Shown: positions 57,084 through 64,000 of the stretch, in pieces
Layout: every line of letters begins with the position of its first letter
Position numbering within the stretch: position 1 is the stretch's first letter
Assembly (NCBI RefSeq): GCF_001653565.1
Contig: NZ_LYPB01000049.1
Span: forward strand, 248,001-312,000
Direction of reading: 5' to 3'
Source of the DNA: Paenibacillus oryzisoli
GTDB taxonomy: Bacteria > Bacillota > Bacilli > Paenibacillales > NBRC-103111
DNA length: 64,000 nt
Translations under genes and position numbers: made by a program
Notes under the pieces: model-generated
The model's input: the letters and a program-made list of their open reading frames with translations, nothing else
Told to the model about the DNA's origin: nothing
The model's database searches: none

Positions 57084-58880
57084 TTAATGAATCACAGGCA
57101 ATTCAATAATGAATTTTGTACCCACACCAACTTCACTTTCAACCCGAATCGTACCTTTATGCATTTCCACGAGATGCTTAACGATAGATAGCCCTAGTCC
57201 TGTACCGCCTGAACTTCGGGATCGCGCTTTATCAACCCGATAGAACCGTTCAAAGATACGCGGCAAATCCTTCCTCGGTATCCCCATTCCCGTATCTGAA
57301 ACGATGAAGCGTAGTCGCTCATAATCTCCGTCTGCATTGGTTTCCAGGGGTTCTACTCGAAGCCTAACTTTCCCGCCATCTTGCGTATAGGCAATCCCGT
57401 TGGACAGCAGATTGATAATGATTTGTCGTAACCGGTCCTCATCCGCCTCAATATACATATCATCCTCAACCGTCATACTGAGCTCGATATGCTTCTTCTC
57501 CGCTTCTTTCCGCAACACACTAAATGATCTCTCCAGAAACTCAGGTAAATAGACAGGAGAGAAATTCATCGGAATCCGCTTCGATTCAATCTTCGATAGC
57601 TCCAGAATGTCCCCAATTAAACGGTTCAAGCGCTCACTCTCATCAAAAATGATTTGCAAAAACGATACCGCCGTTTCCTTGTCATTCAATGCGCCTGCCA
57701 GCAGCGTCTCAGCAAAGCCCTTCACTGCGGCAATCGGCGTCTTCAGCTCATGGGAAACATTCGCCACGAACTCACTGCGCATACGCTCTAATCTGCGAAC
57801 CGCGGTGATATCGTGAAGAACGATAAGCACACCTGACCATTCTTCATCTTCATGAGCGATCGGACTCAAGTGAATATCCAAGATGCGCTCAGCAGGGTAA
57901 TAGAACATCATCTCATCTGAGATCGGTTCCTGCAGCTCAATGCATTCTTGAATCATTTTGGTAAAATCATATTGTTGCTTAGCTTCATTGTATTTCTTCC
58001 CTAGTAGCTCTTGGGAAGAAAAGCCAAGAATCGCCTCAGCAGACGGATTGAGCAACATGATCCGCTCTTCGCGGTCAATCATCATGATCCCGCTCATCAT
58101 GTTTTCCATGACGCCTTGCAGCCTGCGTTCATTTTCTTGAATACGTGCCATTTGACCTTGGAGACTTTCGGACATCCGATTAATCGCTTGGCCAAGTTGT
58201 CCCACCTCATCATTCCGATAGGCGGGCACACGAGATTCATAATTCAAATTCGTAATTTGTTGAGCAACTTTAGTCATTCGTTCAATCGGACGTGTAATCC
58301 CTTTGGCAATGCGATAGCTGACGATACCCGCGATGACGAAGAGAATTGCGAGTCCGGAAATAAGGAAATACCACAGACTGCGAATAGATTTATCCACTTG
58401 AGCTAAGCCCAAAGAAATGCGTAAATATCCAATTGTCAGCTTGGCTTCATTTTTAACTGGAATAGCAGCGTACAACATATTCTCCTTCAACGTATCACTA
58501 TACCGTGTCGTATACCCAATGCCATCCTTAGCTGCTGCCGCGATTTCCGGTCTTGTTAAATGGTTGTCCATCTGTTCTGGCAATTGATCAGAGTCACCGA
58601 GTACCTTGCCATCCGCACGAATATACGTCAAACGCTCCGTTGTCGCATCTTTGAGTCGGTGGGCTTGCGTTGTGTAGTACTTAAACAACTCAGCGTCCGT
58701 CCCTTGATAATCCCATACACCACTGGAGGCAATCACATGAAGCTCTCGCTCCATATTTTCTTGTAATGAATTCACATGCGAATTCTCGAGCACTTTTGCC
58801 ATGAATATGCCGGCAACCAACATCGAGCATCCAATTAGTAAAATTAAAATCAGGGTTAGCTTTGCACGAAATTTGGTCAT
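57084..58880 (-). CDS. phoR: PhoR-like membrane sensor histidine kinase
   Basis: A 598-residue kinase. Transmembrane helices at about 8-28 and 167-188 flank an extracytoplasmic sensor domain. A HAMP linker (about 190-242) and a PAS domain (about 255-360) precede HisKA, with H377 in ANVSHELKTPIAAVKG. The ATPase domain has NLLSNGIAYT, DTGMGIP and GGTGLGLSIVKHL. ATG at 58880 is used; a TTG six codons earlier overlaps GGAGG. It lies about 120 bases before the regulator. A WalK- or ResE-like sensor is the alternative, but the Pho boxes favour phosphate control. Confidence 0.87.
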   Translation of the reverse strand: MTKFRAKLTLILILLIGCSMLVAGIFMAKVLENSHVNSLQENMERELHVIASSGVWDYQGTDAELFKYYTTQAHRLKDATTERLTYIRADGKVLGDSDQLPEQMDNHLTRPEIAAAAKDGIGYTTRYSDTLKENMLYAAIPVKNEAKLTIGYLRISLGLAQVDKSIRSLWYFLISGLAILFVIAGIVSYRIAKGITRPIERMTKVAQQITNLNYESRVPAYRNDEVGQLGQAINRMSESLQGQMARIQENERRLQGVMENMMSGIMMIDREERIMLLNPSAEAILGFSSQELLGKKYNEAKQQYDFTKMIQECIELQEPISDEMMFYYPAERILDIHLSPIAHEDEEWSGVLIVLHDITAVRRLERMRSEFVANVSHELKTPIAAVKGFAETLLAGALNDKETAVSFLQIIFDESERLNRLIGDILELSKIESKRIPMNFSPVYLPEFLERSFSVLRKEAEKKHIELSMTVEDDMYIEADEDRLRQIIINLLSNGIAYTQDGGKVRLRVEPLETNADGDYERLRFIVSDTGMGIPRKDLPRIFERFYRVDKARSRSSGGTGLGLSIVKHLVEMHKGTIRVESEVGVGTKFIIELPVIH

Positions 58881-58933
58881 GAATGCATGAACCTCCAACA
58901 GAGTTGTGTGCCTATGTCGTCTATAACATATAG

Positions 58934-58960
58934 AAAAAGGGCTACTCTAAATAGTAACCC
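58934..58960 (-). terminator. Terminator of the fumarase gene
   Basis: On the minus strand GGGTTACT pairs with AGTAGCCC (one G-U pair) around ATTTAG, followed by TTTTTC, about 70 bases past the fumarase stop. Confidence 0.75.
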
Positions 58961-59027
58961 TAATTTCTACAGCTAATCCAGTTTTTTTTTTGTAAAGGTA
59001 GAAGTAGAGATAATCACAAGGAATGTA

Positions 59028-60578
59028 TTATTTGAAAACTGGCTCTTTCAGCGCTGCCAACTTCTCTAACGAATTCTTCTCTACATCTGCATGCAAGCTG
59101 TTGCCGTGTGAATCCATCGTCACAATCGCCGCAAAACCTTCTGTTTCTAAATGCCACATTGCTTCTGGAATACCGAACTCCAGATAGTCAACGCCTTCAA
59201 CCTTTTTGAAACATTGTGCGTAGTACTGTGCAGCACCACCGATGGCATTCAAGTATACGCCGCCATGATCTTTCAGCGCTGCTAGCGTTTTAGGACCCAT
59301 GCCGCCTTTACCAATTACCGCGCGAATACCGAACTTTTTAATGATGTCACCTTGATATGGCTCCTCACGAATACTCGTTGTCGGCCCAGCCGCTTTCACA
59401 TGCCATTCACCCGCGTCATCTTTGGCCATAACAGGACCACAGTGATAAATCGCTGCGCCATTTAGATCGATTGGAGCGTCATGATCCATCAAATATTTGT
59501 GCAGGGCATCGCGTCCTGTGTGCATCGTTCCATTAATAACGACAACGTCTCCGACCTTCAAGCTGCGAATTTGCTCCTCTGAAATCGGAGTCGTCAATAC
59601 GATCTCGCGACGTTCTTCTTGCGGCGTGTTTCTGGCTTCTTCCGCACTTGCTTCGAAAGCCTCCTGGAAGGATACTTCAGTACCTCTTGGATAGGACCAG
59701 CCATTGATTTCTCCCGTTTCAGCATTGAGAATCACACCTTGGCGACGGAACGCCCAACAGTTATACGCCACAGAAACGAAGAAGCTAGCTGGCAGACGGT
59801 TCATCACGCCTACTTTACAACCAAGCAAAGTAACTTGACCGCCAAATCCCATCGTACCAATCCCTAGTGTGTTCGCGTGCTCCATCACATACTCCTCAAC
59901 CTTACGAAGGTCTGGATGTGGGTTCACATCGTCAACATGACGCAATAATTGATGTTTCGCCAGCTCATAACCGCTTGTGCGATCGCCGCCAATACCAACA
60001 CCGATAAAGCCTGCGCTGCAACCTTGACCTTGTGCTTGATACACGGCGTGCATCACGCACTTGCGAATACCGTCGAGATCACGACCTGCTTTGCCTACGC
60101 CTTCGAGATCAGCTGGAAGACTGTATTGAATGTTTTTGTTTTCACAGCCGCCACCTTTAAGAATCAGCTTCACCTCTACATCATCACGTTCCCATTGCTC
60201 GAAGTGAATTACAGGTGTTCCAGGTCCAAGGTTATCCCCACTATTAGCACCCGTAAGCGAATCTACGGAATTCGTTCGAAGTTTGGAAGCCTTCGTTGCA
60301 TTCGCAACAGCTTCAAGAATATGTTTCTTCATAACAATTTGGTTTGCCCCAACTGGACAGTGTATAATAAACGTTGGCATGCCTGTATCCTGACAAATCG
60401 GGGATACATTCGTCTCCGCCATATGAATGTTATCAGCAATTCGGGAAAGTGATAACGCAGAACGCGTGCCATTATCCTCTTTAATTTGTGCAGCCTGTAC
60501 CGCACGTCGAACATCACCAGGAAGATTCGTGGAAGTTTCCACAATTAAATCATACACACTTTGATAAAAATGTTGCAT
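59028..60578 (-). CDS. Class I fumarate hydratase, iron-sulfur type
   Basis: A 516-residue enzyme adding water to fumarate to make malate in the citric acid cycle. It is the fused two-domain form, with likely cluster cysteines in SPICQDTGMP, GQGCSAGFIGVGIGGDR and TLLGCKVGV; the C-terminal domain begins near residue 335 (LTTPISEEQIRSLKVGDVVVINGTMHTGRDALHK) and has GKGGMGPKTL. The start at 60578 gives the usual N terminus; the AGGAG site is somewhat far (about 12 bases). Aerobic metabolism with an oxygen-sensitive fumarase; a class II FumC may exist elsewhere. Confidence 0.95.
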   Translation of the reverse strand: MQHFYQSVYDLIVETSTNLPGDVRRAVQAAQIKEDNGTRSALSLSRIADNIHMAETNVSPICQDTGMPTFIIHCPVGANQIVMKKHILEAVANATKASKLRTNSVDSLTGANSGDNLGPGTPVIHFEQWERDDVEVKLILKGGGCENKNIQYSLPADLEGVGKAGRDLDGIRKCVMHAVYQAQGQGCSAGFIGVGIGGDRTSGYELAKHQLLRHVDDVNPHPDLRKVEEYVMEHANTLGIGTMGFGGQVTLLGCKVGVMNRLPASFFVSVAYNCWAFRRQGVILNAETGEINGWSYPRGTEVSFQEAFEASAEEARNTPQEERREIVLTTPISEEQIRSLKVGDVVVINGTMHTGRDALHKYLMDHDAPIDLNGAAIYHCGPVMAKDDAGEWHVKAAGPTTSIREEPYQGDIIKKFGIRAVIGKGGMGPKTLAALKDHGGVYLNAIGGAAQYYAQCFKKVEGVDYLEFGIPEAMWHLETEGFAAIVTMDSHGNSLHADVEKNSLEKLAALKEPVFK

Positions 60579-60630
60579 AACGCTTTCTAGCTCCTCTCAA
60601 TTACCCGCATAATCGTAAAGAATATCTACC

Positions 60631-60636
60631 ATTATA
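60631..60636 (-). promoter_or_regulatory. Extended -10 of the fumarase promoter
   Basis: The minus strand reads TATGGTATAAT with TATAAT at 60636-60631, an extended -10 (TGnTATAAT). No good -35 stands 17 bases upstream, which is usual for extended -10 promoters. It lies about 53 bases before the fumarase start. Confidence 0.65.
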
Positions 60637-60695
60637 CCATACCTCGTAGGAACAGTTCGACGGTTCTTGTGAGCAAAACAAGGAGATTCGCTGAC

Positions 60696-61835
60696 ATGTA
60701 TAAAAGAATCGCGATTTCGTTTCTCGTTAGTCTATTAGGGCTTACACTTTTGCTGACGCCCCTGCAAGCTGAACGGTCCGAGACCATATATTACGAAGAT
60801 CAGGTTGCCGTTCTGATGTATCATCACATCCATGAGACAGATAAGAGCTCAAGCACAATCACAAGTGCCCTGTTCCAGAATCAGTTAACAACACTACTGA
60901 GCAAAGGCTATCATTTTATTTCTTTAGATGAGTTCAAAATGTATATGGCAGGCGCAACGGTTCCCTCTAACGCTGTGCTAGTCACGTTTGATGATGGGTA
61001 TCAAAGTTTCTACACTGGGGCTTATCCGATTCTCAAAAGCTTGCGCATACCCGCTGTCAACTTCGTCATCACGACAGATCTAGCGAATCCGTTGGCCTCA
61101 TATATTCCTTCAATGTCCAAGGAACAGATTAGTGAAATGACCCATGCGACCAATTTCATTGACATTGGCTGTCATACGGACAACCTGCATCATAAGAATC
61201 CAGATGGAGAAGCAGCGTTAGTTGGCAAGCTCGATGGCGAGAACGATGAGGCCTACAAACAGCGTGTTGCCGCTGATGCGGAGGCTTGCGTCGGCAAGCT
61301 GGCACCGCTGACGGAGAAGCCGCTAGACGCGATGGCGTACCCGTACGGCATCGTGTCGCCTGAGGCGACAGAGCAAGTGAAGAAGGCGGGCATCCGCTTC
61401 GCCTTCACGATCTCGCCCGAGATGGCGACGCGCAGCGCCGATCACATGTTGATCCCGCGGATCAACGCGGGCAGCCCGAACATCACGCCGGAGCTGCTGC
61501 TGCGCTCGATCCAGCGCCGGACTGAGGCGCAGCGTGACGGCGCGCCGCTGCGCGTGGATGCGGCAGCTGCCGCCGCGCAGCTCGGCGGCAGCGCTGTCGC
61601 TGAGGGCGGAGAGCTGCGCCTCCGCCTAGGGCAACAGGCATTCACCCTAGGGGTGAATGCCAAGACCGCGACGCGCGGCGACGGCGCGCGCGTCCGGCTG
61701 CGTGAGCCCGTGCTGCGCGAGCACGGGCTAGTAACGATCGCGCTTGACGATCTGCAAGCGCTGAGCGGGCAGCCGCTCGTCTACACCCCCGCCACCGGCA
61801 AGGTGGCTGTTCGGGTGGCGCCGAGCGTGAAGTAG
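60696..61835 (+). CDS. Polysaccharide deacetylase with C-terminal Cu-amine-oxidase-N-like domain
   Basis: A 379-residue exported enzyme. Residues 1-27 form a signal or anchor sequence (AISFLVSLLGLTLLLTPLQA). The NodB domain (about 40-255) has VTFDDGYQSFY with the catalytic Asp pair and DIGCHTDNLHH, the H-T-x3-H zinc variant seen in PgaB/IcaB-like deacetylases. The last 95 residues (about 285-379) resemble the copper amine oxidase N-terminal-like repeat common in Paenibacillus surface proteins. AAGGAG lies some 11 bases before the ATG. From about 61260 to the end the DNA becomes very GC-rich, unlike the first half and both flanks. The enzyme probably removes N-acetyl groups from a wall or matrix polysaccharide. 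Confidence 0.88.
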   Translation: MYKRIAISFLVSLLGLTLLLTPLQAERSETIYYEDQVAVLMYHHIHETDKSSSTITSALFQNQLTTLLSKGYHFISLDEFKMYMAGATVPSNAVLVTFDDGYQSFYTGAYPILKSLRIPAVNFVITTDLANPLASYIPSMSKEQISEMTHATNFIDIGCHTDNLHHKNPDGEAALVGKLDGENDEAYKQRVAADAEACVGKLAPLTEKPLDAMAYPYGIVSPEATEQVKKAGIRFAFTISPEMATRSADHMLIPRINAGSPNITPELLLRSIQRRTEAQRDGAPLRVDAAAAAAQLGGSAVAEGGELRLRLGQQAFTLGVNAKTATRGDGARVRLREPVLREHGLVTIALDDLQALSGQPLVYTPATGKVAVRVAPSVK

Positions 61836-61838
61836 TGC

Positions 61839-61880
61839 ATAAGGGGCAACACGTTTTTCACGTGTTGCCCCTTATTTTTT
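61839..61880 (+). terminator. Terminator of the deacetylase gene
   Basis: ATAAGGGGCAACACG pairs perfectly with CGTGTTGCCCCTTAT around TTTTTCA, followed by T5; it starts four bases after the stop. Confidence 0.95.
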
Positions 61881-61885
61881 GGCTA

Positions 61886-62230
61886 TCAGGACTAACTACT
61901 CGTATTATCCACCTATCCCACTTCTATCACCACTCGCTACTCCAATTTCCGACTACACCCACGCCTATCGCCACTCGCTCGCACAAGCTACTCGAATTTA
62001 TCATCTAACTACGCATAAGTTACTCCTCCCGCACCAAATAGTCCGAAATAACCGAACTATTCTCAGGTGCCGCATCACTCAAGATTAATTAGTCAGAAAA
62101 AGCCTAACTAAATCGATCCCAACCCCTCCACCAAAGGAAAAATGGGATAATTAAGTCGACAAAATCGGACTAATTGGCCTATTTCAAAAGCAATTCTCGC
62201 TTTATTTCGGTGATTTCGGACTAATGATAG
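61886..62230. repeat. Intergenic repeat region B (GGACTAAT family)
   Basis: Inside a stretch of about 670 bases without genes (61881-62549). Copies of the octamer-like GGACTAAT/ATTAGTCC theme occur near 61888, 62038-62062 (AATAGTCCG...CGAACTATT, a palindrome), 62085-62110, 62165 and 62217. CCACTCGC also occurs twice (about 61932 and 61970). The remaining part to 62549 shows no recognisable feature apart from the ribosome site of the next gene. Confidence 0.5.
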
Positions 62231-62549
62231 TTCCTTCGAAGCTGGACGTTCAAGCACTTTTTTCCACACCGCGGTTAAGCTCGAAGTTGTAGCGCAGTTT
62301 ATCAGGAAAGAATACAACAGCAAGCAATCAGGTTCTAGCCTTCTATTCTTTATGCACTCCGAACGCCTCCCAGCACGGTGCTATCGCGGCATGCGGTGCT
62401 CGGTCACGCGTCAGATGTCAAATCTCGTTCCTAGCTTCTTCCCCACTTCGACTCCCACATTTATTGACTTCAAATAGGTGAAGTGTTATACCTGTTAGGG
62501 GACAATAATTTACGGAATGCATACGCTCCGTTTTCGGGAGGAACTTACG

Positions 62550-63149
62550 ATGAATCATCACTTTTTTGCTTACTTATATCGTCTCAAATATATCGACCGC
62601 TGGAGCCTCATGTGGAACATGCGCCGCGAGAATGTAGCCGAGCATTCCTTCTATGTTGCTTCGATTGCACATATGCTGTGCACCATCTCCAACGAAGTCT
62701 ATGGTGGGAATGTACCAACCGACCGCGTTGTCTCTATCGCTCTGTTCCACGACGCTTCCGAGGTGCTCACAGGTGACATCCCTCAGCCCGTCAAACACAA
62801 CAACGAGCAAATTCTGCGGAATTTCCGTGAAATTGAAGACGTCGCTGTAGAAAGACTGATCGGCACTATCCCACCAGCGCTAAGCAGCATCTACCGCGGC
62901 CTTATACAAGAACCTGACCCTGAGCTTTATCGTTGGGTGAAGGCCGCTGATCTGATCGAAGCCTACATCAAATGCTTAACTGAGCTCTCTACTGGTAACC
63001 GTGAGTTCGTTGTCGCCAAACAGCAAGTGCTCGACAGCTTGAAGAAGATGAACATGCCAGAAGTCGATTACTTCTTGGAACATATGAGCGCTTCCTTCGA
63101 AAAAACGCTGGATGAAATCACGCTGGATATCGCAGACCCGAGCGAATAA
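62550..63149 (+). CDS. HD-domain 5'-deoxynucleotidase (YfbR-like)
   Basis: A 199-residue HD hydrolase that removes phosphate from deoxynucleoside 5'-monophosphates. Metal ligands are H32 (AEHSFYVA), H67 and D68 (LFHDASEVLTGD) and a later Asp in KAADLIEAYIKC; DIPQPVKH follows the second motif as in YfbR. ATG at 62550 has a GGGAGGAA site; the longer frame upstream is non-coding. It is a single-gene unit. Confidence 0.92.
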   Translation: MNHHFFAYLYRLKYIDRWSLMWNMRRENVAEHSFYVASIAHMLCTISNEVYGGNVPTDRVVSIALFHDASEVLTGDIPQPVKHNNEQILRNFREIEDVAVERLIGTIPPALSSIYRGLIQEPDPELYRWVKAADLIEAYIKCLTELSTGNREFVVAKQQVLDSLKKMNMPEVDYFLEHMSASFEKTLDEITLDIADPSE

Positions 63150-63187
63150 GACCGCATTGGAAGATTATCGCTCCAAGCTGACTACTA

Positions 63188-63373
63188 ACAGGAAAAACTC
63201 CATCTACTTCTACCGTTTTCACCTCATTTTTTGAAATAGATGGATTTCATGTAGTTAATTTAGTCGATATGCATCCAATTTTCCGAAAAGCCTCAGATTA
63301 GCTGTACAATTTCCATTTACTGCATGAATCCCATTGTTTCCTCCAAATTTAACTGTAAGAAATCCATTTAGTT
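63188..63373. repeat. Intergenic repeat locus A3 (same family as A1)
   Basis: A minus-strand copy at 63234-63262 (AACTACATGAAATCCATCTA), plus-strand copies at 63298-63322 (TTAGCTGTACAATTTCCATT) and 63349-63373 (TTAACTGTAAGAAATCCATT), and a partial head-to-head copy near 63188-63206. The region 63150-63417 has no gene. Confidence 0.65.
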
Positions 63374-63417
63374 GGCCAGTAGTTGATAAGTGCCTATCCC
63401 TTATCACCCAAACAACA

Positions 63418-63462
63418 AAGAACCTCTTATCCCGCATGAACCATGCGAAATAAGAGGTTCTT
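63418..63462. terminator. Terminator between convergent nucleotidase and membrane-protein genes
   Basis: AAGAACCTCTTAT..CGCATG pairs with CATGCG..ATAAGAGGTTCTT around AAC with a small internal bulge. It lies 15 bases past the stop of the membrane-protein gene; flanking bases are A/T-rich. Confidence 0.88.
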
Positions 63463-63476
63463 ATGTATCCTTATTA

Positions 63477-63917
63477 CTATGCCAAAATTTGAGGATTTGT
63501 CATAATCACAATAGCTAGAATAACTGCAATGGAAGCAATCCAGCTAAATGTTTTAATTTTCGCAGCGTCTGCTGCTGTATTTTTACCTGCCGCACTGTTC
63601 GCTCTCAATTTCTTGATACGACCGCCAATCATGCCTGTAACTGCCCCCACAATTACAAGTAGAATGATAGCGAGTGCCATCCATAAACCTGAGAAGCTAC
63701 CTTCGCTGACCATCGCTCCTCCAGAGATGAAGGTGACAATCAAAGAAAACTGGCCAATACGATTCAACGTTGACAATAATCCCATGAAGCTTTCTTGTCC
63801 TGCACCGGATAAGCTGGCTGCTCGTCCTACAATGAAAGGGAAAACAACATAAGATCCAAGCAATAAAGCACTAATTACGTGTAAAAAAAGCATTACGTGT
63901 TGTACTGATTCTGGCAT
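63477..63917 (-). CDS. Small four-helix membrane protein
   Basis: A 146-residue protein with four predicted membrane helices (about 6-28, 54-72, 77-100, 124-143) and a Lys/Ala-rich cytoplasmic loop between the third and fourth. It weakly resembles DUF2269/CopD-like membrane proteins (FLHVISALLLGSYVVFPFIVGR) with a His in the first helix, but I cannot name it. GCGGAGG precedes the ATG. It has its own promoter and terminator. Confidence 0.75.
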   Translation of the reverse strand: MPESVQHVMLFLHVISALLLGSYVVFPFIVGRAASLSGAGQESFMGLLSTLNRIGQFSLIVTFISGGAMVSEGSFSGLWMALAIILLVIVGAVTGMIGGRIKKLRANSAAGKNTAADAAKIKTFSWIASIAVILAIVIMTNPQILA

Positions 63918-63942
63918 TGAGTCGACCTCCGCAATTTTAATT

Positions 63943-63987
63943 AGAATCGTTCTCTTTTAGTATACAGAATCAGAATGTAGGTAACAA
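63943..63987 (-). promoter_or_regulatory. Promoter of the small membrane protein gene with TSS palindrome
   Basis: Minus strand: TTGTTA (63987-63982), 17 bases, TATACT (63964-63959). An inverted repeat AGAACGATTCT (63953-63943) lies just where transcription would begin. Its flanks resemble a PerR/Fur-type box only partly. Confidence 0.7.
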
Positions 63988-64000
63988 GAAAGCGATGTCA

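Overview
The window looks like a chromosomal segment of a Paenibacillus-like member of the Firmicutes. The reasons are three S-layer homology repeats on a surface enzyme, repeated LplB/YtcP/lipoprotein sugar transporter sets with YesM/YesN-type two-component regulators, many AraC regulators and Gfo/Idh/MocA oxidoreductases, a GlgC+GlgD pair, an AraR-type repressor, strong GGAGG ribosome sites, and AT-rich intergenic DNA. No rRNA, tRNA, CRISPR array, prophage or insertion sequence was recognised.

Layout. (1) 0.3-30 kb is a carbohydrate-uptake region with three CUT1 importers, each of two permeases and a lipoprotein and none with an ATPase gene. The first (9.2 to 0.3 kb, leftward) ends in a GH43/32-like propeller protein and a large S-layer-anchored clan-A glycoside hydrolase. 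The second (18 to 9.5 kb) follows a YesM/YesN pair and ends in an FAD oxidoreductase and a secreted Asp-box propeller protein. The third (25.1 to 21.6 kb) lies upstream of YesM and is divergent from a membrane-bound YesS-like AraC regulator. A second, larger FAD oxidoreductase sits at 27.5-29.8 kb. (2) 30-35.7 kb is a glycogen operon, glgB-glgC-glgD, continuing into a polyphosphate kinase 2 and a DUF1003 membrane protein, without glgA or glgP. (3) 35.9-41.1 kb is an arabinose operon araB-araD-araA with divergent araR; an AraR-type operator lies in the spacer of the araBDA promoter and two lie behind the araR -10. (4) 41.2-45.6 kb is a four-gene leftward unit (esterase, extradiol dioxygenase, membrane carrier, divergent GTP cyclohydrolase II) divergent from an XRE-cupin regulator, with a symmetric four-box operator between them. 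(5) 46.2-55.8 kb holds an orphan PAS histidine kinase, three AraC regulators, two Gfo/Idh/MocA oxidoreductases, a tandem-domain GH43 enzyme and a PhyH-type dioxygenase. (6) 56.2-64 kb holds a PhoR/PhoP-like pair in kinase-first order with Pho-box-like repeats before the regulator, class I fumarase, a polysaccharide deacetylase, a YfbR-like nucleotidase and a small membrane protein.

How it works together: secreted or surface-bound enzymes appear to break a plant-type glycan outside the cell, the three importers take up the products, AraC/YesMN/AraR regulators sense them, arabinose enters the pentose phosphate pathway through AraA, AraB and AraD, and surplus glucose-1-phosphate can be stored as glycogen.

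The most promising systems for follow-up are the esterase/dioxygenase/GTP-cyclohydrolase unit with its mirrored operator, the two FAD oxidoreductases inside glycan-uptake operons, the glycogen-polyphosphate operon, and a dispersed 25-bp intergenic repeat family. All functional statements rest on reading motifs by eye; no database search was run.
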